From assembly GCF_036621415.1 (NCBI RefSeq), contig NZ_CP030941.1, positions 3,532,001 to 3,596,000 on the forward strand: a DNA stretch of 64,000 nt, read 5' to 3'. Shown in pieces: positions 9,301 through 16,960 of the stretch. The notes below the pieces were generated by a model. It was not told the origin of the DNA and ran no database searches. It worked only from the letters and a program-made list of their open reading frames with translations. The stretch's first letter is position 1. Every line of letters starts with the position of its first letter. This DNA comes from Nitratireductor thuwali. Its GTDB lineage: Bacteria; Pseudomonadota; Alphaproteobacteria; Rhizobiales; Rhizobiaceae. The position numbers and the translations under genes are program-made.

Positions 9301-10259
9301 GCCTCAACGAGGTGACCTCGGCCTATTCGGAGACCAATTACGACCTGTTCGGACGCAAGCGTTCGCTCGCCCAGACCTACGGCGTCGTCTATACGCCCGA
9401 TCCGCTCTGGACCGTGGATGCGGGCTTCGAGGCCGGCCAGGTCAAGGACGATAGCATCGACAGCCTCACCGGCCTGGAAAGGACCGACTTCGATCGGTAT
9501 TCCGGCTCGCTGGCGGTCGCCTACAAGGATGACGATCTGGGCCTCAGCGCCCGGATTCGCGGCGAAGCCCGCTTCGAGCGCTCCGAGGACGACAGCCGCA
9601 ACCGCAATACCTATGTGCTTGCCACCGGCGGCACCTGGAGCCATGACGAAAGCGGCCGGGTGCTGGCCAATGTCGACGCCGTCCTTTCCGAATCGGACGA
9701 GGGAATCGTCAATGACGGCGACTATGTGGAAGCCTCCATGGGTTATGCCTACCGGCCGGCCTATCACGACCGCCTGAACGCGCTGCTGCGCTACACGTTC
9801 CTCTACGACCTGCCGGGCAACGACCAGATCAGCTCGATGACCGGGAGTTCCGGCGGGCCGCTGCAGCGCAGCCACATCGTTTCGGCCGACCTGACCTACG
9901 ACCTCCTGCCGTGGCTTTCCGTCGGCGGCAAGTACGGCGCCCGTTTCGGCGAGGTGCGGTATCGCATGTCGGGCTCTGGAGGCGGTTTCGGCGAATGGGA
10001 GGATTCGGCGGCCCATCTGGGCATCGTGCGCGCCGACCTTCATATCGTGAAGAACTGGGATGCCCTCGTCGAAGGCAGGGCGTTCTACACGCCCACCATC
10101 AAGTCGGCGGACTACGGCTTCCTGGCCGCGCTCTACCGCCATGTCGGCAACAACTTCAAAGTCGGCGCGGGCTATAATTTCGGCCGGTTCTCCGATGACC
10201 TGCGCGACCTGACGCTGGACGACAAGGGACCGTTCCTCAACGTCGTCGGAAAGTTCTGA
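6351..10259 (+). CDS. Very large outer-membrane beta-barrel protein, partner of the repeat protein
   Basis: The product is 1302 aa. The start at 6351 is set by AGGAG at 6338 and by the ATGA overlap with the gene before. A signal peptide ends near residue 48–49 (SPVRA before DPAW). The mature N-terminus carries two related short segments (WLSVDGANASELADGM and WLVDSPDASQLTEGM). Residues up to ~390 look like periplasmic or beta-sandwich domains. From about 395 the sequence is alternating aromatic/polar beta-strand text to the end, with the motif YYPVYGDDST, then GKFYVRLERGDSHVMWG and YTIDYLQGVIILKRPL. It ends in a hydrophobic strand with terminal Phe (NVVGKF), as many BAM substrates do. I see no TonB box or plug domain, so it is not a typical TonB-dependent receptor. 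A role in export or surface display of the upstream repeat protein is inferred from coupling only. Confidence 0.8.
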   Translation: MSPSTNASRADIMNKQLRYQNMRHARDGLLFATSALVSVFLATSPVRAADPAWLSVDGANASELADGMTPPPARAAGVAGWLVDSPDASQLTEGMETQCVGPACHSFIRGKMIDNAGTRSQRVGSNVEQDTIYDQPGIPFMISVDGQIVDESGNITDSGVFGSDPGARNVDRQRKADVDLSAVDIQVKFDGLDQTPLLNVSTVPVRRTYAAGEPVSFLATTNYPAFIERAEIRIFREGDNPSRRPVDIVPAMLNGETGWIMPAGYGSDYSYTLRVYDSKGRFDETIPLSLARTGQEIAAESRGAVAPGMAEDRTAIRNIPVHGGAVTVYGRNVPEGYSIAAFNEFMPIDPNGAFVAQRILPPGDHVVDVAIDGPMKAGALYFSRDINIPANEWFYVGLADYTVGKRTGDEGIEGVRPGEYDEVYQKGRLAFYLRGKIKGRFLLTAAADTGEDDIKNLFRNLDEKDAKKLLRKIDPDKYYPVYGDDSTSVEDAPTKGKFYVRLERGDSHVMWGNYKTHVTGTRFLASSRGLYGANAVLRSQNTTSFGERKGEVTAYAALPDTLPQRDEFLATGGSAYFLKRQDITIGSETVTIETRDHVTGRLVERRALVHGEDYTIDYLQGVIILKRPLSSTSAGMGPVRDGALGENKVYLVTQYEYVPDAGDMDGYIYGGRAQRWIGDRVRVGVTGMSEETGDADQQALGADIVVRRSETTYFEAEVARSSGSGFGTSRSVDGGLTITDDPKAGMADRSAMAWMVGAQMDLADFQRVGIPGVIGGYFERKEAGFTSITEQVRTDQRSWGLHMDVPMTGAVDLEVSYDDFKDGDGKKKRDGEVALSWQYDAYWKVAFGVSYSDLYSPGAVSSGKKGYNGRRMDAGVRVDYRQDEDYLYYGFAQTTFDRKGDIEKNDRVGVGAEVLLTEKVGAKGEVSYGTRGLGGLAAITYDPTVEDHYYIGYRLDPDRAFDISRSDALYGVDRGAIVGGLRRRLNEVTSAYSETNYDLFGRKRSLAQTYGVVYTPDPLWTVDAGFEAGQVKDDSIDSLTGLERTDFDRYSGSLAVAYKDDDLGLSARIRGEARFERSEDDSRNRNTYVLATGGTWSHDESGRVLANVDAVLSESDEGIVNDGDYVEASMGYAYRPAYHDRLNALLRYTFLYDLPGNDQISSMTGSSGGPLQRSHIVSADLTYDLLPWLSVGGKYGARFGEVRYRMSGSGGGFGEWEDSAAHLGIVRADLHIVKNWDALVEGRAFYTPTIKSADYGFLAALYRHVGNNFKVGAGYNFGRFSDDLRDLTLDDKGPFLNVVGKF

Positions 10260-10273
10260 CCTGCCGGAAGCTG

Positions 10274-10300
10274 CCTCCCCGCGCCGACGGCGCGGGGAGG
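10274..10300. terminator. Bidirectional terminator hairpin
   Basis: There is a perfect 12-bp stem (CCTCCCCGCGCC / GGCGCGGGGAGG) with a 3-nt loop in the 60-bp gap between two convergent genes. No T-tract follows on either strand, so this is a strong hairpin but not a textbook intrinsic terminator. Confidence 0.6.
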
Positions 10301-10319
10301 CCCCAGACGATCTTCCCGA

Positions 10320-11225
10320 CTACTCGGCGACGCCATAGATGCGGGCAATGTCCTTCAGCATCAGCCGCGCCGCCAGAATGCCGCCGCCCGTGTTCCATAT
10401 GACGTCGTCGACCGCATGCACCTTGCCGGCCTTGACCACATCGAGGCTTTGCCAAAGCGGATCGTTCAGCACTTCCTCCGTGGCTTTCTCGCCTTCGCCG
10501 TCGCCCGTGTCATAGGTGAAGTAGATGAGGCGGTCGCCTTCCATGTCCGGAATGCTCTCCTTGCCCACCCGCAGCGCGAACTCATTGACATCCTGGTTCG
10601 GTGGACGATTGAAGCCGATCTGGTCGAGGATGAAGCCCGAGAAGCTGTCCTTCTGGTAGATACGTATCTGACCCGCCAGGATGCGGACTATGGAGACGCG
10701 CTCGTCGGTGCGCGCGCCGAGCTTTTCGCGCAATGCGGCAATCTCGGCATCGAACGCTGCCAGGATATCCTCTCCCTGCTTCGCCTGACCGACGGCCTCC
10801 GCGTAGAGCTTGAAATTGACCCGCCAGTCGCCGCGCAGCCGCTCTGAAAAGACCGTTGGCGCGATGGCCGAAAGCTGCGGATAGATGGCTTCCTGGCGCG
10901 TCTTGTTGCCCAGGATCAGGTCCGGCTGGAGCGCCGCGACGAGCTCCAGATTGACCGCGCTCTCCTTGCCGACCGGCGTGACCTCGGCCATCTGTTCGGC
11001 GATGTGCGGATACCAGGGGTCGCCCGTCCAGGAGTTGACCGCGCCGACCGGCGTGATCCCCAGCGCCAGCAGCGCCTCCGTGCCCTCATTGGTCAGGACG
11101 ACGATCCTTTTCGGCGCGTCCGGCACGGTGGTAACCCCCATCGCATGGGCTATTTCGCCGGCGTGCGCCGAAAAGGCGCAAAGCGTAAACAGCGCTGCCG
11201 CCGCCAGTTTCGATAACAGTTTCAT
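10320..11225 (-). CDS. Iron-siderophore ABC transporter, periplasmic substrate-binding protein (FecB/FhuD type)
   Basis: The product is 301 aa and binds a ferric chelate in the periplasm for the permease/ATPase encoded divergently from 11342. The signal peptide is MKLLSKLAAAALFTLCAFSA, cleaved near AHA. The type-III binding-protein fold shows in PKRIVVLTNEGTEALLALG, LELVAALQPDLILG and the C-terminal WNTGGGILAARLMLKDI. The Met at 11225 was chosen because AAGGAG lies upstream; an upstream extension reads into the intergenic region. Its separation from the permease genes is common in this family. The specific siderophore cannot be told from sequence. Confidence 0.85.
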   Translation of the reverse strand: MKLLSKLAAAALFTLCAFSAHAGEIAHAMGVTTVPDAPKRIVVLTNEGTEALLALGITPVGAVNSWTGDPWYPHIAEQMAEVTPVGKESAVNLELVAALQPDLILGNKTRQEAIYPQLSAIAPTVFSERLRGDWRVNFKLYAEAVGQAKQGEDILAAFDAEIAALREKLGARTDERVSIVRILAGQIRIYQKDSFSGFILDQIGFNRPPNQDVNEFALRVGKESIPDMEGDRLIYFTYDTGDGEGEKATEEVLNDPLWQSLDVVKAGKVHAVDDVIWNTGGGILAARLMLKDIARIYGVAE

Positions 11226-11294
11226 CGGGGTGCTCCTTTCAGGCGTTGAGGTGTCGACATGCCGAAATGTGATCGTCGGCGTCAAGTTGTAAGT

Positions 11295-11309
11295 TGACTT
11301 CCATGGTCA
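11295..11309. promoter_or_regulatory. Candidate iron-responsive (RirA/IRO-like) operator
   Basis: TGA-N9-TCA with extended arms TGAC...GTCA (TGACTTCCATGGTCA) lies in the divergent spacer between the binding-protein gene and the permease operon. It fits the IRO consensus known for rhizobial RirA. The motif is short, so chance is possible. Confidence 0.4.
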
Positions 11310-11341
11310 TATTCAGCAAACGGCCCGGATTGGAGAAGGCC

Positions 11342-12328
11342 ATGAAAGCCCTGACCGCCGTTCTGATTGCCATCCTTGTCCTGTTGGCCGCCGCCAGCCT
11401 GCATCTGGGCGTGCGCTTCACGCCGCCGGCCGAGGTCTGGCGCGCATTGACGGCGGGCGGCGGAGACCAGACGGCCCTGATCGTCAATACGCTGCGCCTG
11501 CCGCGCGCGATGATCGCCATGATCGTGGGCGCCGCGCTCGCCATTGCCGGCGTTCTCATGCAGACGGTGACGCGCAATCCGTTGGCCGAGCCCGGCCTGC
11601 TGGGCGTCAATGCCGGGGCGGCCTTCGCGGCGGTGCTGGTCGTCACGCTGACCGGGGAGGAAGCCCTGGCGCCCCTTATGGCGGCCGCATGCGCGGGCGC
11701 GCTGCTGACGGCCGCCGTCGTCTACGGCGTCGCGCTGAGCGGGGGAGGGCGCGCCGCGCCGCTGCATCTGCTTCTGGCCGGCATCGTGGTCGCCGCGCTG
11801 CTGGCCTCGCTGACGCAGATCCTGCTGATTTCGAACGAGCGTACCATGGAGGAGCTGCTCTTCTGGCTTTCCGGCTCTTTTGCCGACCGCAACCCGCTCT
11901 TCGTCCTGCCCGCCGCCGGCCTCGTCCTTGCCATCGGCGTCGGCTGCCTGGCTGCGGCGCCGCAGCTCGACATTCTGTCGGCCGACGAGACGACCGCTTC
12001 GGCGCTCGGCCTGTCGGTCGTCCGCATGCGTTTTGCCGCCATTGCGGGCGCCGCGCTTCTGTCGGGGTTCTCGGTGGCGCTTGCCGGTCCGGTGCCGTTC
12101 GTCGGGCTTGCCGCCCCGCATCTGGTGCGCCGGCTTGGCGTGCGGGGACACGCCCGGCTGCTGCCACTGGCAGCCATTGCCGGGGCGGCGCTGGCGATGG
12201 CCGCCGATATCGTCTCCCGGTTCATCATTTATCCCTCGCAGGCCCCGGTCGGCGCCGTCATGGCGATGCTCGGCGTTCCTGTACTCCTGATGCTGCTTCA
12301 CCGGCGGGCGGCGGGGGTCGGCCTATGA
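11342..12328 (+). CDS. Iron-siderophore ABC transporter permease (FecCD family), subunit 1
   Basis: This is a 328-aa inner-membrane permease with the FecCD hallmarks: LRLPRAMIAMIVGAALAIAG followed by MQTVTRNPLAEPGLLGVNAGA, and the C-terminal GPVPFVGLAAPHLVR coupling segment. About 9–10 hydrophobic helices are evident. The start at 11342 has GGAG six bases upstream; the frame is open further back to 11294 but those codons overlap the operator. It overlaps the next permease by ATGA, giving a heterodimeric permease with it. Confidence 0.9.
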   Translation: MKALTAVLIAILVLLAAASLHLGVRFTPPAEVWRALTAGGGDQTALIVNTLRLPRAMIAMIVGAALAIAGVLMQTVTRNPLAEPGLLGVNAGAAFAAVLVVTLTGEEALAPLMAAACAGALLTAAVVYGVALSGGGRAAPLHLLLAGIVVAALLASLTQILLISNERTMEELLFWLSGSFADRNPLFVLPAAGLVLAIGVGCLAAAPQLDILSADETTASALGLSVVRMRFAAIAGAALLSGFSVALAGPVPFVGLAAPHLVRRLGVRGHARLLPLAAIAGAALAMAADIVSRFIIYPSQAPVGAVMAMLGVPVLLMLLHRRAAGVGL

Positions 12329-13377
12329 GCGCCATCGTGCAGGGCGCAGCGGACCGGCCTGCAATGCCGCGACATGCCCCGGCTCCCATGCTGGGGCTGG
12401 TGGCAGCGGCGCTGCTGGCGGCAATGCTTGCCGGATTGAGCATGGGCAGCTCGCCCATGCCGCTCGACCGCCTGCTGCCGGCGCTGATCGGGCAGGGCTC
12501 GGCGACCGACATGCTGATCCTGTGGACCCTGCGGGCGCCGCGCGTGCTGCTGGCCGGTGTCGCCGGCGCCTCGCTGGGCCTGGCCGGCCTCGTCCTGCAG
12601 CGTGCCACCCGCAACGCACTTGCCGCGCCCTCCGTCCTGGGCGTTACCGACGGCGCGGCGCTGGGCGCGGTCGCGTTCCTTTTCCTGTTCACCGATCCGG
12701 CCAACATGCTGACCGTCAGCATCTATTGGCAGCCGGTCGCCACGGCCCTGGGGGCGGCTTTTTTCGCCATGCTCGTGGCGCTTTTGGCCGGGCGCGGCAA
12801 TGTCGGGCCGGTAAGCCTGATATTGCATGGCTTCGCGCTCGGCGCGCTCGCCCGCGCCGGCGTGACGCTGTTTATCGTGGCAGGGCCCGTCTACCGCGCC
12901 AGCCAGGCCGCGATATGGCTGGCGGGCTCCGTGCACGAGGCGCGCTGGAGCGATGTCGCGGCCACCGGGCTGGTGCTGTCGATCTGCCTTCCGGCCGTGG
13001 TGCTGATGGCGCGGCGGATGGACCAGCTTCTGCTCGACGACACCAGCGCTATGGCGACAGGCGTCGCCGTGCGGCGCAGCCAGTTCATGCTGATGGGGCT
13101 GTCGGTGGTTCTGACGGCGGGCGCCGTCTCCTTCGTCGGCGCGATCGGCTTCGTCGGGCTGGTGGCGCCGCACGCGGCCCGCCTTCTCCTGGGCCTGCGC
13201 GCCCTGCCGCTCATCGCCGGCAGCGCCATGCTGGGCGCGCTCGCCGTCATCGCGGCCGACATCGTGGTGCGCTACGGCTTCGCCCCGCTCGAAGTGCCGA
13301 CGGGCGCCGCGACCGCGCTTCTGGGGGCGCCGTACTTCCTTTTCATCCTGTTCCGCGCGAGGCAGAACCATGCTTGA
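12325..13377 (+). CDS. Iron-siderophore ABC transporter permease (FecCD family), subunit 2
   Basis: The product is 350 aa, the second half of the permease. Visible motifs are LRAPRVLLAGVAGASLGLAG, QRATRNALAAPSVLGVTDGA and GAIGFVGLVAPHAARLLLG, all typical of FecCD. The start is fixed by the ATGA overlap with the upstream permease, and its end overlaps the ATPase gene by 8 bp, so the three form one tightly coupled operon. The N-terminus carries a ~25-residue cytoplasmic extension before the first helix. Confidence 0.9.
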   Translation: MSAIVQGAADRPAMPRHAPAPMLGLVAAALLAAMLAGLSMGSSPMPLDRLLPALIGQGSATDMLILWTLRAPRVLLAGVAGASLGLAGLVLQRATRNALAAPSVLGVTDGAALGAVAFLFLFTDPANMLTVSIYWQPVATALGAAFFAMLVALLAGRGNVGPVSLILHGFALGALARAGVTLFIVAGPVYRASQAAIWLAGSVHEARWSDVAATGLVLSICLPAVVLMARRMDQLLLDDTSAMATGVAVRRSQFMLMGLSVVLTAGAVSFVGAIGFVGLVAPHAARLLLGLRALPLIAGSAMLGALAVIAADIVVRYGFAPLEVPTGAATALLGAPYFLFILFRARQNHA

Positions 13378-14188
13378 ACGAACCCTGACCGGCTTGCGGA
13401 ACGGCCTCGAATTGCGCGGGGCCGCCGCCGGCTACGGTTCGCGGCTGGTATTCGAAGGGCTGGACCTTGCCATCGCCAGCGGCCGGGTGACGGCGCTTTG
13501 CGGCCCCAATGGCTGCGGCAAATCCACGATGCTGCGCGCCATGCGGGCGATGCTGCCTTTGAGCGCCGGCGCGGCGCTGGTCGACGGCGGCCCCGTCGAC
13601 GCCCTTCCCGTGCGCGAGCGCGCGCGGCGCATTGCGATGCTCAGCCAGAACCCTTCGGCCCCCGACGAGATGACGGTCGAGGATCTGGTGCGGCTCGGCC
13701 GCTATGCGCACCGCAAGCGCTTCGCCCCCGCCGGCCCCGACGACCGGCAAGCCGCCGATGCCGCCATGGCCGCGGCCGGCGTGGCCGACATCGCCGCCCG
13801 GCCCATCGGACAGCTTTCGGGCGGGCAACTGCAGCGGGCCTGGATCGCCATGGTCATCGCCCAGGCAGCGCCCGTGATCCTGCTCGACGAGCCGACCAAC
13901 CATCTCGACATCGCCCATGCGCTGGAAACGCTGGATCTGGTCGCGCGCCTGTGCCACCGCGAGGCCCGCACCGTGGCCGTGGTGCTGCACGACCTCAACC
14001 TGGCCGCCCGCCACGCCGACGACATCGTCTTTCTCAGACAGGGCCGCATCGTGGCGCAGGGGCCGGTGGCGCAGACCTTCACGCGCGACGTGATCTCCAG
14101 CGTTTTCGGCATCGAATGCCGGGTGCTGAGCGACGAGGAAACGGGGCGGCCCTTCTGCATCCCCGTCCGCGCCACCGGGCACGGCTGA
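13370..14188 (+). CDS. Iron-siderophore ABC transporter ATP-binding protein (FecE/FhuC type)
   Basis: The product is a 272-aa ABC ATPase that powers siderophore import. It has Walker A GPNGCGKST, a Q-loop near MLSQNPSAPDEMTVEDLV, signature LSGGQLQRAW, Walker B VILLDEPTNHLDI and the H-loop VVLHDLNLAARHADD. The YAHRKRF stretch is typical of FecE/FhuC-type ATPases. It is the last gene of the operon; 125 bp separate it from the next gene, which probably has its own promoter. Confidence 0.92.
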   Translation: MLERTLTGLRNGLELRGAAAGYGSRLVFEGLDLAIASGRVTALCGPNGCGKSTMLRAMRAMLPLSAGAALVDGGPVDALPVRERARRIAMLSQNPSAPDEMTVEDLVRLGRYAHRKRFAPAGPDDRQAADAAMAAAGVADIAARPIGQLSGGQLQRAWIAMVIAQAAPVILLDEPTNHLDIAHALETLDLVARLCHREARTVAVVLHDLNLAARHADDIVFLRQGRIVAQGPVAQTFTRDVISSVFGIECRVLSDEETGRPFCIPVRATGHG

Positions 14189-14245
14189 CGCTTCAATTTT
14201 GCGCGAGACCTCCATCGCCGGGCTCGTCAACGCGGGCGCGTGACC

Positions 14246-14251
14246 TATAAT
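14246..14251 (+). promoter_or_regulatory. Possible -10 box upstream of the metallo-hydrolase gene
   Basis: A perfect TATAAT lies 62 bp before the ATG at 14314, in otherwise GC-rich sequence. I could not find a good -35 hexamer at 16–18 bp spacing, so the call is weak. Confidence 0.35.
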
Positions 14252-14313
14252 CGCGTGTCGGGCCGCTGCATTTCCAACGGGGCCGGCCTGCCCCCCAACT
14301 GGAGAACCCGACG

Positions 14314-15084
14314 ATGATGACACGACGCGATGCGCTGAAGCTGGGTGCCGCCGGAGCGGCGGTGCTGGGCGCCACCACCGTTATGCCTTTCGTTGCACGA
14401 GCCCAGGAAGGCGGCGACACCTACGAGACCGAGACCGGTGAGATCACCATTCATCCGATCGATCATGCGTCCTTCGTCATGACCGTACCCGGCATGGTGA
14501 TCTATGCCGATCCCGTGGGCGGGGCCGCGGCCTATGAGGGCCACCCCGAGCCCGATCTCATCCTGATCACCCACGAGCACGGAGACCACTACGACGCCGA
14601 GACGCTTGCCGCCCTTGCCGGCGAGGACACGCGGCTGATCACCAATCCCGCCGTCCACGACATGCTGCCCGAAGAGCTGAAGGCCAAGGCCACGGCGATG
14701 GCCAATGGCGAGACGATGACGGTCGGCGATATCGAGATCGAGGCCATCCCGGCCTACAACACCACCGAGGATCGCCTGCAATACCACCCGCAGGGCCGCG
14801 ACAACGGCTATGTGCTGACCATCGACGGCCGCCGTGTCTATATCGCCGGCGATACCGAGGACATCCCCGAGATGCGCGCGCTCGAGGACATCTACATCGC
14901 CTTCGTGCCCATGAACCTGCCTTACACGATGGACATCGAGCAGGCGGCCTCGGCCGTGGCCGAATTCGCCCCCACCTATGTCTATCCCTACCACTATCGC
15001 GGCCAGGACCCGGAAGCTTTCGCCGCCAGGGTGGCGGAAGCGGACGTGGACACCGAGGTCGTGCAAGGTCCCTGGTACGACTGA
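14314..15084 (+). CDS. Tat-exported metallo-beta-lactamase-fold hydrolase (UlaG-like)
   Basis: The product is a 256-aa metal-dependent hydrolase of the UlaG-like branch of the metallo-beta-lactamase superfamily. The binuclear metal motif is HEHGDH (in ITHEHGDHYDAETL), followed by a later Asp in YIAGDTED and a final His in YPYHYRG. The N-terminus MMTRRDALKLGAAGAAVLGA followed by AxA-type cleavage (VARA) is a Tat signal, so it probably acts in the periplasm after folding with its metals. GGAG lies upstream of the ATG. The substrate is unknown. Confidence 0.85.
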   Translation: MMTRRDALKLGAAGAAVLGATTVMPFVARAQEGGDTYETETGEITIHPIDHASFVMTVPGMVIYADPVGGAAAYEGHPEPDLILITHEHGDHYDAETLAALAGEDTRLITNPAVHDMLPEELKAKATAMANGETMTVGDIEIEAIPAYNTTEDRLQYHPQGRDNGYVLTIDGRRVYIAGDTEDIPEMRALEDIYIAFVPMNLPYTMDIEQAASAVAEFAPTYVYPYHYRGQDPEAFAARVAEADVDTEVVQGPWYD

Positions 15085-15099
15085 CCGGCCCCGGACGGA

Positions 15100-15127
15100 G
15101 GGCGCGCGGATATGGTCCCGCGCGCCC
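15100..15127 (+). terminator. Hairpin terminator after metallo-hydrolase gene
   Basis: There is a perfect 10-bp stem GGGCGCGCGG / CCGCGCGCCC with an 8-nt loop, 15 bp after the stop codon. Only two T residues follow, so it may be only partly efficient. Confidence 0.6.
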
Positions 15128-15763
15128 TTGCGCCGGGTTTCAAAGAACGTGGGAAGCGGGGCGCGTTGTCCGTGCCTCTCTGTGTAGTTTATGTGGCGCG
15201 ATCAACGCGCCCCGCCGGCCGCTGTCCTGCATGACCGGTCAAGGAAGGTTCCCATTGCCCTTTTGGGGCGCCCAGGCTCGTCACTGAGACGCCTGGACCG
15301 AACCTCCCGCGGCTTCTCCGCGCCCTGCGTCCTTCGACACGCTCAGGACACAGGACTCCGGCCTGCTGCAGGCCCTCACATGCCTCCGGTACCGACCCGG
15401 AGGGGGAGGCTGCCGCCGCCCTCCCTGATCCCCGGTCCGGACCCGGTTCCCGTGAGGGCGATGGGGAGCATGATAAGGCAGGCCGGGCGGGTGGGGATAA
15501 ACCAGCGGGAAGAAAATTGGAAAGGCGTGGCGGGACAAAGGCTTGGCCGGAACGGGGGGCGTTTTCCGTCCACGGGGCGGCGGGTTCACGGGGCCGCCGG
15601 TGGCCGCCGCTGCCGTTCAGGCATGGGTCCTCGGGTCAAGCCCGAGGATGACGAATGGCAGGAGGGATGGCGGCGAAAGGCTGGCGCCGTGCGGCTTGAC
15701 ACGCGGCGGATGGGGAGAAACATGCCGGGACCGATCCACGGGTCGACGGACGAAAGGTGCGTG
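15128..15763. other. Long intergenic region with repeat fragments
   Basis: No supportable gene is present in these ~640 bp. The frame that stays open through it lacks a signal or recognisable domain, and only its last part from 15764 is a real gene. It contains a degenerate palindrome-type unit around 15336–15364 (CCTTCGACACGCTCAGGAC) and the REP-like element at 15622. Confidence 0.6.
15622..15655. repeat. REP-like palindromic element
   Basis: CCTCGGG-TCAAG-CCCGAGG (15629–15647) is flanked by ATGGGT and ATGACGAA. The same layout recurs with changed arms at 19902 and 20206 (CCTTGGG-TCAAG-CCCAAGG), which shows compensatory arm changes. Confidence 0.75.
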
Positions 15764-16357
15764 ATGCGGATTTTCATAATGCTGGCGATCCTGCCGATCC
15801 TGGCGATGGCCGGGACAGCGGCGGCGGGCGAGTGGCAGCCCGTCGAGAAGGTGGAGCCTTATCAGGTCTCCGGCGCGACGGGCATCGCGCTGTACGAATC
15901 CATCGGCGCGCGTGGGCCGAAGGTAGGCATCGGCCGGGCGATCGCCTACACGGATTTCAAGCTGACATGGACCCGCGACTACCAGCAGCAGGGCGGCGGC
16001 TGCGTGCTCGCCTCGGCAAAGCCCAAGCTGATCATCACCTACCGCCTGCCGCAGGCTTCCGGCCCGCTTCCCGCCGAGACGAAACGGCTCTGGGACCGCT
16101 TCATAGCCGGCGTTGAGGCGCATGAGCGCGTGCATGGCGAGATCATCGTCGACATGGTGAAAAAGATCGAGGCTGCCTCGATCGGCCTTGCCAGGCAAGC
16201 CGACCCCGACTGCAACAAGGTCCGCGCCGAACTCCAGAACCGCCTCCGCGCGCTCTCGCTGGAGCAAAGGCGGCGAAGCCGCGAGTTCGACCGCGTGGAG
16301 ATGAGCAATGGCGGCAATGTGCACCAGTTGGTGCTGGCGCTGGTGAATGGGCAATAA
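15764..16357 (+). CDS. Secreted DUF922-family putative Zn-dependent protease
   Basis: The product is 197 aa with an N-terminal signal peptide (MRIFIMLAILPILAMAGTAA, cut near AAAG). The body matches my recollection of DUF922: a central YTDFKLTWTRDY segment and a HERVHGEI motif (HExxH-like, His-Glu-Arg-Val-His) that would bind zinc. The start at 15764 is preceded by AAAGGTG. It is probably periplasmic. A protease role is the family's predicted activity, not shown. Confidence 0.8.
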   Translation: MRIFIMLAILPILAMAGTAAAGEWQPVEKVEPYQVSGATGIALYESIGARGPKVGIGRAIAYTDFKLTWTRDYQQQGGGCVLASAKPKLIITYRLPQASGPLPAETKRLWDRFIAGVEAHERVHGEIIVDMVKKIEAASIGLARQADPDCNKVRAELQNRLRALSLEQRRRSREFDRVEMSNGGNVHQLVLALVNGQ

Positions 16358-16421
16358 AACCGCTTGTTCATGATGTTCTTCGCATAGCATGTCTGAAACG
16401 GCTCTGTGGGGGACCCGCCCG

Positions 16422-16907
16422 ATGTCCAGGCTCATCAAGATCGTTCTCGCCATACTTGGCAGCTTCGCGGCAGGAGGGGGCGCGCATGCGGAAGGAGGAG
16501 CCCGTCCCTCCGGCGACAATCGGATGGAGTATCCGACCGGCGATGCCAGGCTCGCCGAGGCGATGCGCAAGGCGCGCGAGACCCTGCCGCGCTTCTTGCA
16601 ACTCGCCGATACCGGCTTGCGCGGCGCCTATCTCCTCAAGATGCGTCTTGCCGGCGGCGGCAGGGCCGAGCACATCTGGGTGGAGGTGACCGGCATGCGG
16701 AACGGTGTCTTTCAGGGCCGGCTCGCGAACGATCCCGTCACTCCCGGCTACCGGGCCGGCGATCCGGTCGAACTTTCCTCCGACGAGATCGAGGACTGGA
16801 TGATCAACACCGGCGAGGCGCGCTTCGGCGGCTACACGGTCCGGGCGATGCTGGGCGACATGCCCGCCGCGCAAGCGGAGGAACTGCGGCGGCAGTTCCG
16901 CGATTGA
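16422..16907 (+). CDS. Exported DUF2314-domain protein
   Basis: The product is 161 aa with signal peptide MSRLIKIVLAILGSFAAGGG. The mature part follows the DUF2314 pattern: a helical KARETLPRFLQL segment, GGGRAEHIWVEV, GRLANDPV, IEDWMI and GGYTVRAML. An ATG at 16389 in the same frame is an alternative start, but only 16422 gives a compact signal peptide and has a purine-rich GGGGGA upstream. It lies 64 bp after the DUF922 gene and may be co-transcribed. The molecular function of DUF2314 proteins is not known to me. Confidence 0.75.
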   Translation: MSRLIKIVLAILGSFAAGGGAHAEGGARPSGDNRMEYPTGDARLAEAMRKARETLPRFLQLADTGLRGAYLLKMRLAGGGRAEHIWVEVTGMRNGVFQGRLANDPVTPGYRAGDPVELSSDEIEDWMINTGEARFGGYTVRAMLGDMPAAQAEELRRQFRD

Positions 16908-16960
16908 GAAGCTACGGCTGGGGGAGATGGCGTGCAAAATCGCATTCCGGTGCTGGCGCG

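Noticed and set aside
6462..10142. A 1226-codon open frame on the minus strand antisense to the giant barrel gene
   Set aside because: It is a high-GC shadow. The translation is low-complexity His/Arg/Val-rich, with no signal, domain or ribosome-binding site, while the plus-strand protein has clear signal and barrel features.
6351..10259. The giant barrel as a TonB-dependent siderophore receptor for the adjacent iron transporter
   Set aside because: No TonB box or plug domain is visible, and the gene is coupled to the repeat protein instead of the transporter, which is convergent or downstream with a terminator between.
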